45,383 nt of DNA from NCBI GenBank assembly GCA_030427825.1, contig JAUICO010000028.1:1-45383 (forward strand), read 5' to 3'. Shown piece after piece: positions 25,774 to 35,003 of this stretch (position 1 is the first letter of the stretch; each line of letters starts with the position of its first letter). A model generated the notes under the pieces. It searched no databases, was not told where the DNA came from, and saw nothing but the letters and a program-made list of their open reading frames with translations. The translations under genes and the position numbers were made by a program. Origin of the DNA: a bacterium (GTDB lineage: Bacteria > Myxococcota_A > Bradymonadia > REDH01).

Positions 25774-26261
25774 CGCGAGAGTTGAACCTGTCGTGTCCAG
25801 GGGCGGTCTGCCGGCGGCCCGTTGTGCTTGGCGAGGTCTTCGATCGCCTGCGCCTGCAGCTCATCCGGCAGCTCGAGGTAAGCCGAGAACGAGTCATGTC
25901 CGGCGCGCAGATTCTTGAGGAAGTCGACGCCGTAGCCCGCCATGAAACGTCCCACACCGCGCTCAAGCATCTGAGCGACGTGAACGCACTCGTGGACCAG
26001 AATCGGCCAGTTGTTCAGGTACCTTCGGCCGTCCAGATATACGTGTCGTCCCAGGGTGATTCCACCCACCAGGTTGTGTGCGGCGCCGAGCAGAAAGGGC
26101 TTGTGCCAACGCTTCACCGAGCCGGTCGCGCTGATATAGGGAAGCAGCACCATGACGCCGGCCGCGCGACGGGCCAGCGACGCGTCGATGCCGCCGGCCG
26201 CCATCGTTGCAGCGGCGTGGTCAGCGGCGGCGTCGTTGAGAATATAGCAGGGCAATGACAA
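25770..26261 (-). CDS. HExxH-motif protein of unknown function
   Basis: A protein of up to 163 residues. A central PILVHECVHVAQMLERG carries HECVH, the HExxH zinc-peptidase motif, in a context like the DUF4157 zincin-fold proteins; a third zinc ligand is not obvious. Before it are HKPFLLGAAHNLVGGITLGRHVYL, with extra His, and a hydrophobic patch VMVLLPYIS. The start is uncertain: TTG 26261 overlaps the matrixin gene by 41 nt, while ATG 26204 would not overlap and gives 144 residues; neither has a clear Shine-Dalgarno. The stop overlaps the beta-propeller start. There is no evident signal peptide. It may be an inactive or specialised peptidase. Confidence 0.72.
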   Translation of the reverse strand: MSLPCYILNDAAADHAAATMAAGGIDASLARRAAGVMVLLPYISATGSVKRWHKPFLLGAAHNLVGGITLGRHVYLDGRRYLNNWPILVHECVHVAQMLERGVGRFMAGYGVDFLKNLRAGHDSFSAYLELPDELQAQAIEDLAKHNGPPADRPWTRQVQLSR

Positions 26262-27165
26262 TCAGGGTTCCTACGGGTGGGGATTTGGGTCGGGTCGACG
26301 AACATCGTCCGCACCCTTTTTCTGCAGGTGCCGGTCGGCCGGGCGTGAAGCCCTGCGGTGAGCTCAGGAATGACGGCTCCGGGGTCGGGCAGTCTGCGTC
26401 ACCACCTGCAGGGTACGCGTCCGTAATACCGGCGATGTCGTCCGCTGTCAGTGACCGGAAGTGCACGTGCCCCGGCCGCGTCGTTGCGTACATCGTTGCG
26501 CGGTTCACCATCTCGGGGTTTCCGACGAAGTTTTCCTCGTCGGTGTGGGCAAGGCCGAGAAAGTGTCCGACCTCGTGGGTGAGGGTGTTTCTCAGGTCGG
26601 GCATGCCCGACGCGATGTTCTCGCTCTCGTGGACCGCAAAGGTGAAACCCGCAGCGTTGAGTTCAACGTCGGCGTCGAAGATGACCCCGGAACCCGGGTT
26701 GTAGGTGACCGATGTCAGCGCGATGATGTCGTTTGAGCCCGGACTCTGAATGTGTGGCCAGATGTCTTCACGGGCGACGACAACGTTGGCGTTCCCGTCG
26801 GCGCCGACAACACCGTCATAGCCGACCTCTGCCTGATCCGTCATTCCGGCAAAGCGCACGGTGACGTTCGCGCTCTCGACCCGGTTCCAGGTGTCGAAAG
26901 AGAGATCAACCTCATGGAGGTAATCTGTCATCTCGAGGTCACTGAGGCCGTCTTCGTGTACCCGGTACGTGAGACACCTGTCAGGCCACGCCACCGGAAT
27001 CGGCGTCTCGCCCTCGCGACACGCGAACACCGAGCTGGGGTTGTCGTCGTCGCAGGTCATTGTCCGATGGAAGGCCATGGCCTCTGCCCCGGCGAACATG
27101 GCGAAGAGCGCGAACACAGCTGCGACGGGCACCAGGCCGCCGGCTCCTTTGGATGCAGCACTCAT
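26221..27165 (-). CDS. Matrixin-type secreted metalloprotease with MYXO-CTERM-like tail
   Basis: A 314-residue secreted zinc protease. It has a signal peptide (hydrophobic 10-30), then a zincin domain with THEVGHFLGLAHTDE (His197, Glu198, His201, His207) and a Met-turn ATMYA with Met225, the metzincin/matrixin arrangement. Three Cys near the N terminus may form disulfides. The end is EKGCGRCSS, a hydrophobic stretch (VGTLIVIALLY) and RRRR. This matches the MYXO-CTERM cell-surface sorting signal (Gly-Cys, transmembrane segment, Arg cluster) known from Myxococcota. The start overlaps the upstream gene's stop as ATGA; the HECVH gene overlaps its 3' end. Confidence 0.9.
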   Translation of the reverse strand: MSAASKGAGGLVPVAAVFALFAMFAGAEAMAFHRTMTCDDDNPSSVFACREGETPIPVAWPDRCLTYRVHEDGLSDLEMTDYLHEVDLSFDTWNRVESANVTVRFAGMTDQAEVGYDGVVGADGNANVVVAREDIWPHIQSPGSNDIIALTSVTYNPGSGVIFDADVELNAAGFTFAVHESENIASGMPDLRNTLTHEVGHFLGLAHTDEENFVGNPEMVNRATMYATTRPGHVHFRSLTADDIAGITDAYPAGGDADCPTPEPSFLSSPQGFTPGRPAPAEKGCGRCSSTRPKSPPVGTLIVIALLYSQRRRR

Positions 27166-27713
27166 GGCCGCGTCCTGCGAACAGCTGCACGCACTCTCGC
27201 CTCAATGTCAGCGAGGGCAAACTGCTGCTGTGCGGACTCGACGGGGCCGCCGGCAGGCCCGATCAAGGTGAGTCCGCGAATATCTCTTTCAGCGAAGCGT
27301 ACGCCTTCGATCGTCAAAATTCGGAACTTGCTCCAGCTGAGAACACTGGAAACCCATGTGCCATCGCCACGGCGCCGCGCGAAGAGCAGCGCGTTCTCGC
27401 CCGCTTCGAAGGTCTCGGCGCCGACTGCGCGTGTTACCGTGTCACCGATACGCCCACCCGGAGTGACAACATCAATGATCTCGCCGGGTACCAGATCGCC
27501 GTTCCACGTTTCGAGTACCCGCGCTCGCGTGCGAGTGACGACGCGCTGTCCCTCCTGCTCGCAGGTGCTGTCGATGACTTCGAGAGTAAGTATGGCATCC
27601 GCGCGTTCTGCGAGGCCTGCGAGATCCCGGGCAACAATCTGCGTCGCATCAGCGGTGGCACACAGCGCGATAAGCATGAGCGTAGTGGCGATTGTGGCTC
27701 TGAATTGTCTCAT
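27162..27713 (-). CDS. Exported protein of unknown function next to matrixin
   Basis: A 183-residue protein. ATG 27713 gives a signal peptide (MRQFRATIATTLMLIALCAT ending near ADA-TQ), so the longer frame starting at 27800 is not preferred. The mature part begins RDLAGLAERADAILTLEVID and is rich in beta strands (RTRARVLETWNGDL, EIIDVVTPGG, ENALLFARRRGDGTW), compatible with an OB-like or small beta-barrel fold. I know no named family. The stop overlaps the matrixin ATG by 4 nt, and it leads the minus-strand operon, so a partner, chaperone or inhibitor of the protease is a reasonable guess. Confidence 0.75.
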   Translation of the reverse strand: MRQFRATIATTLMLIALCATADATQIVARDLAGLAERADAILTLEVIDSTCEQEGQRVVTRTRARVLETWNGDLVPGEIIDVVTPGGRIGDTVTRAVGAETFEAGENALLFARRRGDGTWVSSVLSWSKFRILTIEGVRFAERDIRGLTLIGPAGGPVESAQQQFALADIEARVRAAVRRTRP

Positions 27714-27839
27714 AGTCCCCGGTAGATCAGACCGACGAGCGACGCCCATGAGGGCGCTTCGCCGGACGCCTCCCTTAGCGATTGCTGTCTGCGTAGCCAA
27801 CCGGCCCCGAGCGCGTCCCGCGCCGGGGAGAGCGCCGCG

Positions 27840-27869
27840 CTGGCAGGGCCGTGCGTTGTTCCTTATAGC
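27840..27869 (+). promoter_or_regulatory. Promoter candidate giving a leaderless uvrA-like mRNA
   Basis: CTGGCA (27840-27845), an 18-nt spacer and TATAGC (27864-27869) end only 8 nt before the ATG at 27878. Transcription would start at or next to the start codon. The gene has no Shine-Dalgarno upstream, which fits a leaderless transcript. The rest of the 164-nt divergent gap is GC-rich and I see no clear promoter for the minus-strand operon. Confidence 0.35.
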
Positions 27870-27877
27870 GGCGACTC

Positions 27878-30682
27878 ATGAGCAGACGAACTGATAGTGG
27901 AGCCGGCCTCGCGATCGAAGTTGTCGAGGCCGCCACCAACAACCTCAAGAAGGCCAGCTGCGCCTTTCCCCACGGCCAGCTGACCGTCATCACGGGCGTG
28001 AGCGGTAGCGGTAAGTCTTCTCTCGCGTTTGACACGGTATACGCAGAAGGGCAGCGGCGTTACGTCGAGACTCTGTCGACCTACGCCCGGCAGTTCCTTC
28101 AGCAGATGCGCAAGCCGCCGGCGAAGGCGCTGCGCAACCTGCAGCCGGCGCTGGCGCTGCGACAGCACAACTCCATCAACAACGCCCGGTCGACGCTCGC
28201 GTCCGTTACCGAGCTGGACGACCACCTGCGACTGCTCTTCGCCGGTGCCGGTCGCATCGCCTGCTACGAGTGTGGTGACCCGGTGTTCCCCTGGACGCCG
28301 GCACACGTGGTCGAGTGGCTGCGCGATAACGCTGAGGGCGAACGGATCATTGTGCTCGGCGGCCTCCGCGTAATGGAGGGCGATGACGGCGCGACGCTGC
28401 TCCGGCAGCTGGTCGCGGACGGCTACAGGAAGCTCTACATCGGCGACGCGGCGGTTGACCTCGATTCTCCCGAAGCTACGGCGGTGCTCGACGCAACCCG
28501 GATCGAGGTCGTGTTGGACCGAATACGCGTCGACACCACGAAGGCGCGACTCAGCGAGGCCATCGAGGCGTCGTTCGCCTTCGGTGACGGTCGCGTCGAC
28601 CTGGTGTTTGTGGACCGCGAGCCCACGGCCGACGGGTCTCTGCCAAGGCGGCTCTTCCAGAGCAGATGGGTGTGCTCAACCTGCGAAACGCCGCATCACG
28701 AGCCGATTCCCGCGCTCTTCAACAGCCACGCCCCCCTTGGCAGTTGTCCTCGCTGCGACGGATACGGACGCTGCGTGGGGATCGCGGTCGAGAAGGTTGT
28801 GCCGGACACCTCGCTCAGCATTGAAGACGAGGCGATCGCGCCCTTCCGCGGCGCCAGGTACCGGCGAAACAAGCGAGCTCTGCTGAGCGCATGCATGGAT
28901 GCGGGAGTCCCCACCGATCGCCCATGGAACGATATGGACGACACCGAGCGGGACTTTGTACTGAACGGTGGCCCGGACTACGACGGCGTCTTCGGTCTTT
29001 TCACCGCGCTGGAAAGCAGGCGACACAAGGCGCACGTACGCATCTTCGTGTCGCGGTTTCGCGGATACACCCACTGCCGGGACTGCGACGGCAGTGGGCT
29101 GGGACCGGCTGTGCGTGCGGTTCGCGTGGGAGGCAGCGACTTCGGCAAAGTGATGGCGATGCGGGTCGACCAGGCGGCGGACTGGTTTGAAGATCTCACG
29201 TTGCCGGCGGACGTAGGGCGCGCGATGGAGAGCCTCATCGAACAGACCCGCGACCGCCTTCACTATCTGCGTGCCGTCGGCGTCGGCTACCTGAACCTCA
29301 ATCGCACCGCCCGCACCCTGTCCGGCGGCGAGCTGCACCGGGTGCTGCTCGCAACCAACCTGGGCAGGCGCCTGACCGACACCTGCTACGTGCTCGACGA
29401 GCCGACGGCGGGGCTCCACGCCGAAGACACCGAACGCCTGATCGGCGTCGTCGAAGACCTCAGAGACCTCGGCAACACGGTGCTTGTAGTAGAGCATGAT
29501 ACCGACGTGATGCGCCGTGCCGATCACCTTGTAGAGATCGGTCCCCTGGGCGGCGACCGCGGCGGAAACGTGGAGTACGAAGGTGCCTGGGCAGGACTCG
29601 TGAGCAGCGACACCGCCACCGGCCGAGCTCTCAGCCAGGCCTTCGATATTCCGTCGCCGAAGAAGCAGAAAAACGCAGGAAGTCTGGTCGTGCGAAATGC
29701 CCGGTTGAACAATCTGCGAGGCGTTGAGGCAGTCTTTCCGAAGCAGGCACTGACCTGCGTGACCGGCGTCAGCGGTAGCGGAAAGTCATCTCTGGTACAC
29801 GACGTGCTCTACAAGAAGCTGCTCGCAAACCGTGGAACGCAGTCACCGGGTATCGAGAACGTGGTGCTCGAAGGTGACGACTTCGACGAGGTCGTCCTCG
29901 TCGATCAGGCCTCGCTCCCGTCGTCATCCCGGTCCTGCGCGCTGACCCTGTCGGGCGCCTACACGCCGGTTCGCACCCTCTACGCCGGTCTCGCTGCGGC
30001 GCGTGAGGCCGGTCTGAAACCGGGCGCCTTCTCCTTCAATACGCCGGGCGGTCGCTGCGAACGCTGTGAAGGGCTCGGATACCTGAACATCGAAATGCAC
30101 TTCATCGCTGACGTGCGAATCCCCTGTGACGTTTGCGACGGTCGCCGATTTGCCGGGACCGTTCTTCGTGCCCGCTACGAAGGGTTGAACATCGCGGACG
30201 TGTTTGATCTCACAATCGACGCTGGGATCGAACACTTCGCAGCGCACCCTGCGATCGTTCGTCGCCTGGAGCCGCTTCAAACCGTCGGGCTCGGCTATCT
30301 TCGACTGGGGCAGGCGACCTCGGCGCTTTCCGGCGGCGAGGCACAACGCGTGAAGCTGGCTTCGTACATCGGTGGCTCCAGCGCCGGCAGCTCGGCATCG
30401 CTCTTCATCTTCGACGAGCCGACAGTCGGCCTCCACGCGTCTGACGTAGCGAGGCTGCGTGATGCGCTGCAGCAGCTTGTAGACGCCGGCCACACGGTGA
30501 TCGTCGTCGAGCACAACCTGGACTTCGTGCGAAGCGCCGATCATGTCATCGATCTCGGACCCGGAGCCGGCCCTGAAGGAGGCGCTCTGGTCGTCGCAGG
30601 CAGCGTTGCCGACGTCGCCGCGTGCGAGGAATCGTTGACCGGGGCGCACCTGCGCAGGCAGGCAGATAGCGCGCGCGCTTGA
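27878..30682 (+). CDS. uvrA: UvrA-family ATPase (excinuclease ABC subunit A or paralogue)
   Basis: A 934-residue DNA-damage recognition ATPase with two ABC cassettes. Walker A sites are G40-VSGSGKS (about 40-48) and near 629-637 (GVSGSGKSS). Both LSGGE signatures are present (about 481 and 817), each followed by a DEPT Walker B (VLDEPTAGLH, IFDEPTVGLH). Two zinc fingers are visible: CSTC...CPRC (about 266-300) and CERCEGLGY...CDVC (about 727-760). The segment after the first Walker A, LQPALALRQHNSINNARSTL, departs from canonical UvrA, so this may be a UvrA paralogue rather than the housekeeping copy. No uvrB or uvrC is nearby. The start lacks a Shine-Dalgarno. Confidence 0.9.
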   Translation: MSRRTDSGAGLAIEVVEAATNNLKKASCAFPHGQLTVITGVSGSGKSSLAFDTVYAEGQRRYVETLSTYARQFLQQMRKPPAKALRNLQPALALRQHNSINNARSTLASVTELDDHLRLLFAGAGRIACYECGDPVFPWTPAHVVEWLRDNAEGERIIVLGGLRVMEGDDGATLLRQLVADGYRKLYIGDAAVDLDSPEATAVLDATRIEVVLDRIRVDTTKARLSEAIEASFAFGDGRVDLVFVDREPTADGSLPRRLFQSRWVCSTCETPHHEPIPALFNSHAPLGSCPRCDGYGRCVGIAVEKVVPDTSLSIEDEAIAPFRGARYRRNKRALLSACMDAGVPTDRPWNDMDDTERDFVLNGGPDYDGVFGLFTALESRRHKAHVRIFVSRFRGYTHCRDCDGSGLGPAVRAVRVGGSDFGKVMAMRVDQAADWFEDLTLPADVGRAMESLIEQTRDRLHYLRAVGVGYLNLNRTARTLSGGELHRVLLATNLGRRLTDTCYVLDEPTAGLHAEDTERLIGVVEDLRDLGNTVLVVEHDTDVMRRADHLVEIGPLGGDRGGNVEYEGAWAGLVSSDTATGRALSQAFDIPSPKKQKNAGSLVVRNARLNNLRGVEAVFPKQALTCVTGVSGSGKSSLVHDVLYKKLLANRGTQSPGIENVVLEGDDFDEVVLVDQASLPSSSRSCALTLSGAYTPVRTLYAGLAAAREAGLKPGAFSFNTPGGRCERCEGLGYLNIEMHFIADVRIPCDVCDGRRFAGTVLRARYEGLNIADVFDLTIDAGIEHFAAHPAIVRRLEPLQTVGLGYLRLGQATSALSGGEAQRVKLASYIGGSSAGSSASLFIFDEPTVGLHASDVARLRDALQQLVDAGHTVIVVEHNLDFVRSADHVIDLGPGAGPEGGALVVAGSVADVAACEESLTGAHLRRQADSARA

Positions 30683-30708
30683 AATGTCGCGCCATGGTAT
30701 TCTACAGC
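30679..30708 (+). promoter_or_regulatory. Possible promoter before the coiled-coil gene
   Basis: TTGAAA (30679-30684), which overlaps the uvrA stop codon, an 18-nt spacer and TACAGC (30703-30708). The first hexamer is good and the second weak. It would start a transcript about 25-30 nt before ATG 30743, which has GAGG upstream. Confidence 0.28.
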
Positions 30709-30742
30709 GCCTGCGGCAGCCCAGCCGAGACGAGGTCAACCG

Positions 30743-31324
30743 ATGACGCAGCCGAATTTCGTAGAGCTTGAGTACAAACTGAAGTCCGCCATTGCGATGG
30801 CGACCGCGAGCCCGGATCTGCTCTCATCGACGTCCTATCTTTCGCACATGAAAGATGCGCTTGCGCGCTTTCGTCAGGCCAACCTTGAGACAGACGCGAA
30901 GTACGCCTTGTGGCGCACCCAGCGCGGCGATCGGATGAAGGCGTTTCGCGAGCTGCGTCGCGAGTCGGATCGCATCGCCGAGCTTTGCGATGAGCACGGG
31001 TTGGACGGCTACCCACAGCGCCGCATTGTGTACACTGAAGAAGAGCACATGGCCGCGCTGGTCAAAGAAGCGGTGGCCTTTCTCAGCTCTCACGAAGGTG
31101 AATGGGGCTGGGTCGACGAGAAAATGGCCGCGCTTGAGAAGCAGCTCGCCGCCGCCGATCAGCTGAAGGCCGACACCGCAAAGACATATCGCGAGTACAC
31201 GGTCATCGTGAAGGAGCGGGTCAGCGGCTACGATTCGTGCCTCGCCGTGCTCAAGTCATTCTTGAGCGATGCCCGGCGCGATGAGAAGGCATACGGCGAT
31301 CTCACGGCCCTCCAGGTCGGCTGA
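30743..31324 (+). CDS. Coiled-coil protein of unknown function
   Basis: A 193-residue, highly charged, probably all-helical cytosolic protein without signal or membrane segment. It has long amphipathic helices (SYLSHMKDALARFRQANLET, RMKAFRELRRESDRIAELCD, MAALEKQLAAADQLKADTAK), with one short loop around DGYPQRRIVYTEEE. A GAGG Shine-Dalgarno lies just before ATG 30743. It stands alone between the UvrA-family gene and lon, 165 nt before lon. I recognise no family. Confidence 0.75.
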   Translation: MTQPNFVELEYKLKSAIAMATASPDLLSSTSYLSHMKDALARFRQANLETDAKYALWRTQRGDRMKAFRELRRESDRIAELCDEHGLDGYPQRRIVYTEEEHMAALVKEAVAFLSSHEGEWGWVDEKMAALEKQLAAADQLKADTAKTYREYTVIVKERVSGYDSCLAVLKSFLSDARRDEKAYGDLTALQVG

Positions 31325-31409
31325 TCACCCGGTCGTATCCGGCCTGAAATGACCTTCATCCGGCGCGCCGCCCCGGCTCGCTGTGGGCCACTCGGCGACG
31401 TCGTCCGCA

Positions 31410-31437
31410 TTGCCACGCGAATCGACGTGGTTAGGAT
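31410..31437 (+). promoter_or_regulatory. Promoter candidate for lon
   Basis: TTGCCA (31410-31415, 5 of 6 consensus), a 16-nt spacer and TAGGAT (31432-31437, 4 of 6). The predicted start near 31444 gives a ~46-nt leader. I find no heat-shock (sigma32-type) promoter in the gap. Confidence 0.5.
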
Positions 31438-31451
31438 GCCTCGAACCGCTT

Positions 31452-31469
31452 GAACACGGCCGGGTGTTC
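31452..31469 (+). promoter_or_regulatory. Inverted repeat in the lon leader
   Basis: GAACAC-GGCCGG-GTGTTC: perfect 6-bp arms around a 6-nt centre, just after the predicted lon transcription start and 20 nt before the ATG. It could be a repressor operator or a leader hairpin. It does not match CIRCE or the GAAC-N4-GTTC LexA box. Confidence 0.45.
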
Positions 31470-31489
31470 TCGGCAGCCGTGAGGAATCC

Positions 31490-33898
31490 ATGTCAGACCA
31501 GCCGACCGAAGAGATCGAGGGAAGCGCAACGCTGCCCATACTGCCGCTGAGAAACAGCGTGCTCTTTCCCCACGTTGTCATTCCGCTCGCTGTAGGGCGC
31601 GCGAAATCGATCGCTCTCATCAGGGCCGCGAGCAAGTCCGAGGGGCTGATCGCCATCGTGACGCAACGCGATCCCGAAACCGAGGATCCCTCTGAAGCTG
31701 ATCTGTACCGGATCGGAACATCAGCGCGCATCCTCAAGATCGTGAAGATCTCGAAGGACAACTACAGCGTCATCATCCAGGGACAGCAGCGTATTCGGCT
31801 GCGAAGCGTGGAGAGCGTCGAGCCGTACCTTGTCGGCGAATTCGAGCCCGTCAGCGAGCTGATGCCCGCCGACGTCGAGATCGAGGCGCTCTTCAAGAAT
31901 CTGAAGGACACCGCCAAGCAGGTGGTGAAGTACATCCCAGAGATGCCGCGTGAAGCCGGGCAGATGATCGACTCGGTCGATGACCCGGTGCAGCTCTGCG
32001 ATTTTGTCGCGTCGAATATGGAGATTACGACCGAAGAGAAGCAGCAGCTGCTCGGTCGACTCGACGTCAAAGAGAGGCTCAAGCTTGTCGTTACACTGCT
32101 CACGCGTCAGCTCGAGGTGGCAAAAGTCTCCGACAAGATTCAGTCGCAGATCAAAGAGGAAATCGATCGCAACCAGAAGGAGTACTACCTTCGACAGCAG
32201 TACAAAGCGATCAAAGAGCAGCTCGGCGAATACGACGACGGCAACGAGCTGGACGACCTCGAAGCACGCATCGCTGAGAAAGAGCTTCCCGAGGAGGCCG
32301 CGAAGGTTGTCAAAAAGCAGTTCGGGCGGTTGCAGCAGATGCAGCCTGCGTCTTCGGAGTACGGCGTAACCCGCACATACCTCGAGACTCTCCTCGATAT
32401 TCCATGGATGGAGACCACCGAGGACAATCTCGACATTCCCCACGCGCGCCAAATCCTCGACGCGGACCATCACGGCCTCGATAAGGTGAAGGACCGCCTC
32501 GTAGAGTTCCTGGCTGTGCGTAAGCTGCGCGACGACATGCGCGGTCCCATCCTGTGTCTCGTCGGCCCGCCGGGCGTAGGAAAGACCTCTCTCGGACGTT
32601 CTGTGGCGCGAGCCATGGGGCGGGAGTTCGTGCGCATTTCGCTCGGTGGGGTACACGACGAGGCAGAGATTCGCGGACACCGACGAACCTACGTTGGCGC
32701 ACTTCCGGGTCGTCTCGTTCAGGCGCTTCGCAAGGCGAAGGTGTCAAACCCGGTCGTGATGCTCGACGAGATCGACAAGGTCGGCCGCGACTTCCGCGGA
32801 GACCCGCAGAGCGCCCTCCTTGAGGTGCTCGATCCGGAGCAGAACGACTCCTTCAGCGACCACTACGTGGAAATCCCGCTGGATCTGTCAAAGGTGCTCT
32901 TCATCGCGAACGCCAACCAGCTGGACACGATCTCGCCGCCGCTTCGCGATCGAATGGAGGTCATCGAGATCCCCGGATACACCGCCAGCGAGAAGTCGGC
33001 GATCATCCGGGACTTCCTGCTGCCCAAGCAGATCAAGGAGCACGGGCTCTCTGATGGGCAGGTCGAGCTCACCGAAGAAGCCGTACACAAGGTGATCGAC
33101 CGGTACACCCGCGAGGCAGGTGTGCGTGGTGTGGAACGGCGAGTCGCGGAAATCTGTCGTAAGGTCGCGGTGAAGGTGGCCACGGGCGAAGAGCCCGAAG
33201 CGGTGGCGTACCGCGTAGAGGCCGACCAGATTCCGGATTACCTGGGGCCAGAACGGTACGAGATGGAGGCCGTCGAGCGGGTCACGGCACCCGGCATCGC
33301 GACGGGCCTCGCGTGGACCCCTGTGGGAGGAGATATTCTCTTCATCGAGGCCATCAAGTCGAAGGGCAAAGGGCAGCTGAAGCTGACCGGAAAGCTCGGC
33401 GATGTGATGAAGGAGTCAGCCATGGCCGCGCTCTCGTACCTGAAAATGAGCGCGGAAGAGCACGGTCTCAAAGAGGGCTTCCTCGACAAGACCGACGTTC
33501 ACATTCACTTCCCCGCAGGCGCAGTACCCAAGGACGGCCCCTCTGCAGGCATCGCGATTTTCACCACGTTGCTGAGCCTCTTCACCGGCGTGAAGGTGCG
33601 TCACGACGTGGCGATGACCGGCGAGATTACGTTGCGTGGAAACGTGCTCCCGGTAGGCGGCATCAAGGAGAAGACCCTGGCAGCGCACCGCGCGGGAATC
33701 CGCCGCGTAATTCTGCCGGAGCGGAACCGCAAAGACATGATTGATGTCGCTGACGAAGTGAAGGAGAACGTCGAGTTCGTCTTCGCGAAGACGGTCCGGG
33801 ACGTGCCGGAGTACGCCCTCGAAGGCGGCAAAGCGATTCGCAAGCCGAGCCGCTCACGAAAGAGAAAGAGCACTTCAGAGCCGACGGTATCCGCGTGA
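31490..33898 (+). CDS. lon: ATP-dependent protease Lon
   Basis: An 802-residue cytosolic AAA+ serine protease that degrades damaged and regulatory proteins. The N-terminal substrate-binding domain starts [20 protein letters not shown] helical linker with [11 protein letters not shown] leads to the AAA+ module: Walker [15 protein letters not shown] (about 355-365) and Walker [12 protein letters not shown] (about 422). The protease domain has PKDGPSAGI with catalytic Ser685 and [14 protein letters not shown] with Lys728, the Ser-Lys dyad. The tail is basic. ATG 31490 has GAGGAA upstream. The yacG start overlaps its stop as GTGA. Confidence 0.97.
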   Translation: MSDQPTEEIEGSATLPILPLRNSVLFPHVVIPLAVGRAKSIALIRAASKSEGLIAIVTQRDPETEDPSEADLYRIGTSARILKIVKISKDNYSVIIQGQQRIRLRSVESVEPYLVGEFEPVSELMPADVEIEALFKNLKDTAKQVVKYIPEMPREAGQMIDSVDDPVQLCDFVASNMEITTEEKQQLLGRLDVKERLKLVVTLLTRQLEVAKVSDKIQSQIKEEIDRNQKEYYLRQQYKAIKEQLGEYDDGNELDDLEARIAEKELPEEAAKVVKKQFGRLQQMQPASSEYGVTRTYLETLLDIPWMETTEDNLDIPHARQILDADHHGLDKVKDRLVEFLAVRKLRDDMRGPILCLVGPPGVGKTSLGRSVARAMGREFVRISLGGVHDEAEIRGHRRTYVGALPGRLVQALRKAKVSNPVVMLDEIDKVGRDFRGDPQSALLEVLDPEQNDSFSDHYVEIPLDLSKVLFIANANQLDTISPPLRDRMEVIEIPGYTASEKSAIIRDFLLPKQIKEHGLSDGQVELTEEAVHKVIDRYTREAGVRGVERRVAEICRKVAVKVATGEEPEAVAYRVEADQIPDYLGPERYEMEAVERVTAPGIATGLAWTPVGGDILFIEAIKSKGKGQLKLTGKLGDVMKESAMAALSYLKMSAEEHGLKEGFLDKTDVHIHFPAGAVPKDGPSAGIAIFTTLLSLFTGVKVRHDVAMTGEITLRGNVLPVGGIKEKTLAAHRAGIRRVILPERNRKDMIDVADEVKENVEFVFAKTVRDVPEYALEGGKAIRKPSRSRKRKSTSEPTVSA

Positions 33899-34149
33899 AC
33901 GACTCTACATTGTCGAACATTCGATGTCCGGTGTGCCGCAAGTCGGCGGCGGCGCCGGATGCAAATGGGGCTTTCCCATTCTGCTCGCAGCGCTGCCGGA
34001 CGGTGGACCTCGGTCGCTGGTTCAAGGGCGAATACGCATTGAACCCCCAGACCGGTGGGCTCGAAGTGATCGATCCCGACCAGGCGGAAGAGATCAGCGT
34101 CGACGATAGCGATGCGCCGCGGTCGGGGGACTACTCCGACAGGTCCTAG
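33895..34149 (+). CDS. yacG: YacG-type zinc-finger DNA gyrase inhibitor
   Basis: An 84-residue zinc protein. CPVCRK and [20 protein letters not shown] supply the four Cys ligands and the DLGRWF signature of YacG (DUF329), which in E. coli binds GyrB and inhibits gyrase. The C-terminal half is acidic. GTG 33895 overlaps the lon stop, so expression is probably coupled to lon, an unusual partner. The stop TAG overlaps the opposing PEGA gene's TAG through the shared palindrome CTAG (34146-34149). Confidence 0.9.
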   Translation: MNDSTLSNIRCPVCRKSAAAPDANGAFPFCSQRCRTVDLGRWFKGEYALNPQTGGLEVIDPDQAEEISVDDSDAPRSGDYSDRS

Positions 34150-34958
34150 AGGTCCTCAATATAGTAGTCAGATGGCAGCATGTTCACGCGGATGTTTGCG
34201 GTCCGGCTGTCGACGATGTCGATGTACCGTTGCCAGGTGTGATAGTCTTCGTGTTCAATCACGACGAGTCGCCGCCCTTCGAGCACGCGCAGCGGCTCGG
34301 TGACCGGGAGCGAGCCGACGGCTTCTCCATCAACCGTGACCGTTCCGCCTTCGATCTCCGATGCAAGGGTGAGCCCGCCGTAGCGAAGCTCGACGGTCAG
34401 GGTGATCGGGCGCTCGACGGCTCCCTCAGCAGGCAGCTCGACTTCCTCGCTGTGTGGGTTGAAGCGGTTCGCGGTGACGCCCAGCTGGTAGGTACCCGGC
34501 GGCAGTAGAATCGGCGCCATGGTGCCATCGCCCATGGCCATGCCGTTCACCGTGATGGTCGCGTTTTCGGCGTTGACCTCTGGGACGGACAGTGTCGCAC
34601 CGAACTCTCCGTAGCGCGCACAACGGGCGATTCGGGTGCGCATGCGGTCCGCATCGTCGGCGAGCGGGGCGAGGTACAGGTATCGCTGCCCGTAGACCAC
34701 GCAGTCGGCCCAGGACCCGATCTGCTCCGACAGGCTCGATACGTTGAATACGGCGCTGACCCACTCGGAGTCGGCGTTGACCAGCTCCTTGAAGATATTG
34801 ATGGCGTCGCTGATGCGGCCGCCCTGAGCGCGTCTCACGGCCCGCTGATACATGTCATCGAGTGCGTCCACTTCCTCGTCCGCGCTGACCGTCGTTGGCG
34901 CTGCGACTGCGATACATGCGGACAGTGCGAATCCGATAACTGCAATGTGGTGTTTCAT
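34146..34958 (-). CDS. Exported PEGA-domain protein
   Basis: A 270-residue exported protein. ATG 34958 has AGGAG 8 nt upstream and a signal peptide ([22 protein letters not shown]). Residues ~25-110 look like TPR-type helices ([20 protein letters not shown]). Two PEGA-like beta modules follow: [13 protein letters not shown]...[15 protein letters not shown] (about 135-180) and [19 protein letters not shown]...IEHEDY (about 205-245). PEGA modules are typical of surface and periplasmic proteins in this bacterial group. The function is probably structural or in complex assembly at the envelope. It is divergent from the HEAT membrane gene and convergent with yacG. Confidence 0.85.
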   Translation of the reverse strand: MKHHIAVIGFALSACIAVAAPTTVSADEEVDALDDMYQRAVRRAQGGRISDAINIFKELVNADSEWVSAVFNVSSLSEQIGSWADCVVYGQRYLYLAPLADDADRMRTRIARCARYGEFGATLSVPEVNAENATITVNGMAMGDGTMAPILLPPGTYQLGVTANRFNPHSEEVELPAEGAVERPITLTVELRYGGLTLASEIEGGTVTVDGEAVGSLPVTEPLRVLEGRRLVVIEHEDYHTWQRYIDIVDSRTANIRVNMLPSDYYIEDL

Positions 34959-35003
34959 AAATCGCTCCTTCCTGCGTCGACGGTGAACTGTGGGGCGTTC
35001 ACG

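Noticed and set aside
26752..27894. A 380-residue plus-strand frame opposite the matrixin operon
   Set aside because: It is the antisense of three protein genes with clear signal peptides and motifs; its own translation is low-complexity Arg/Ser.
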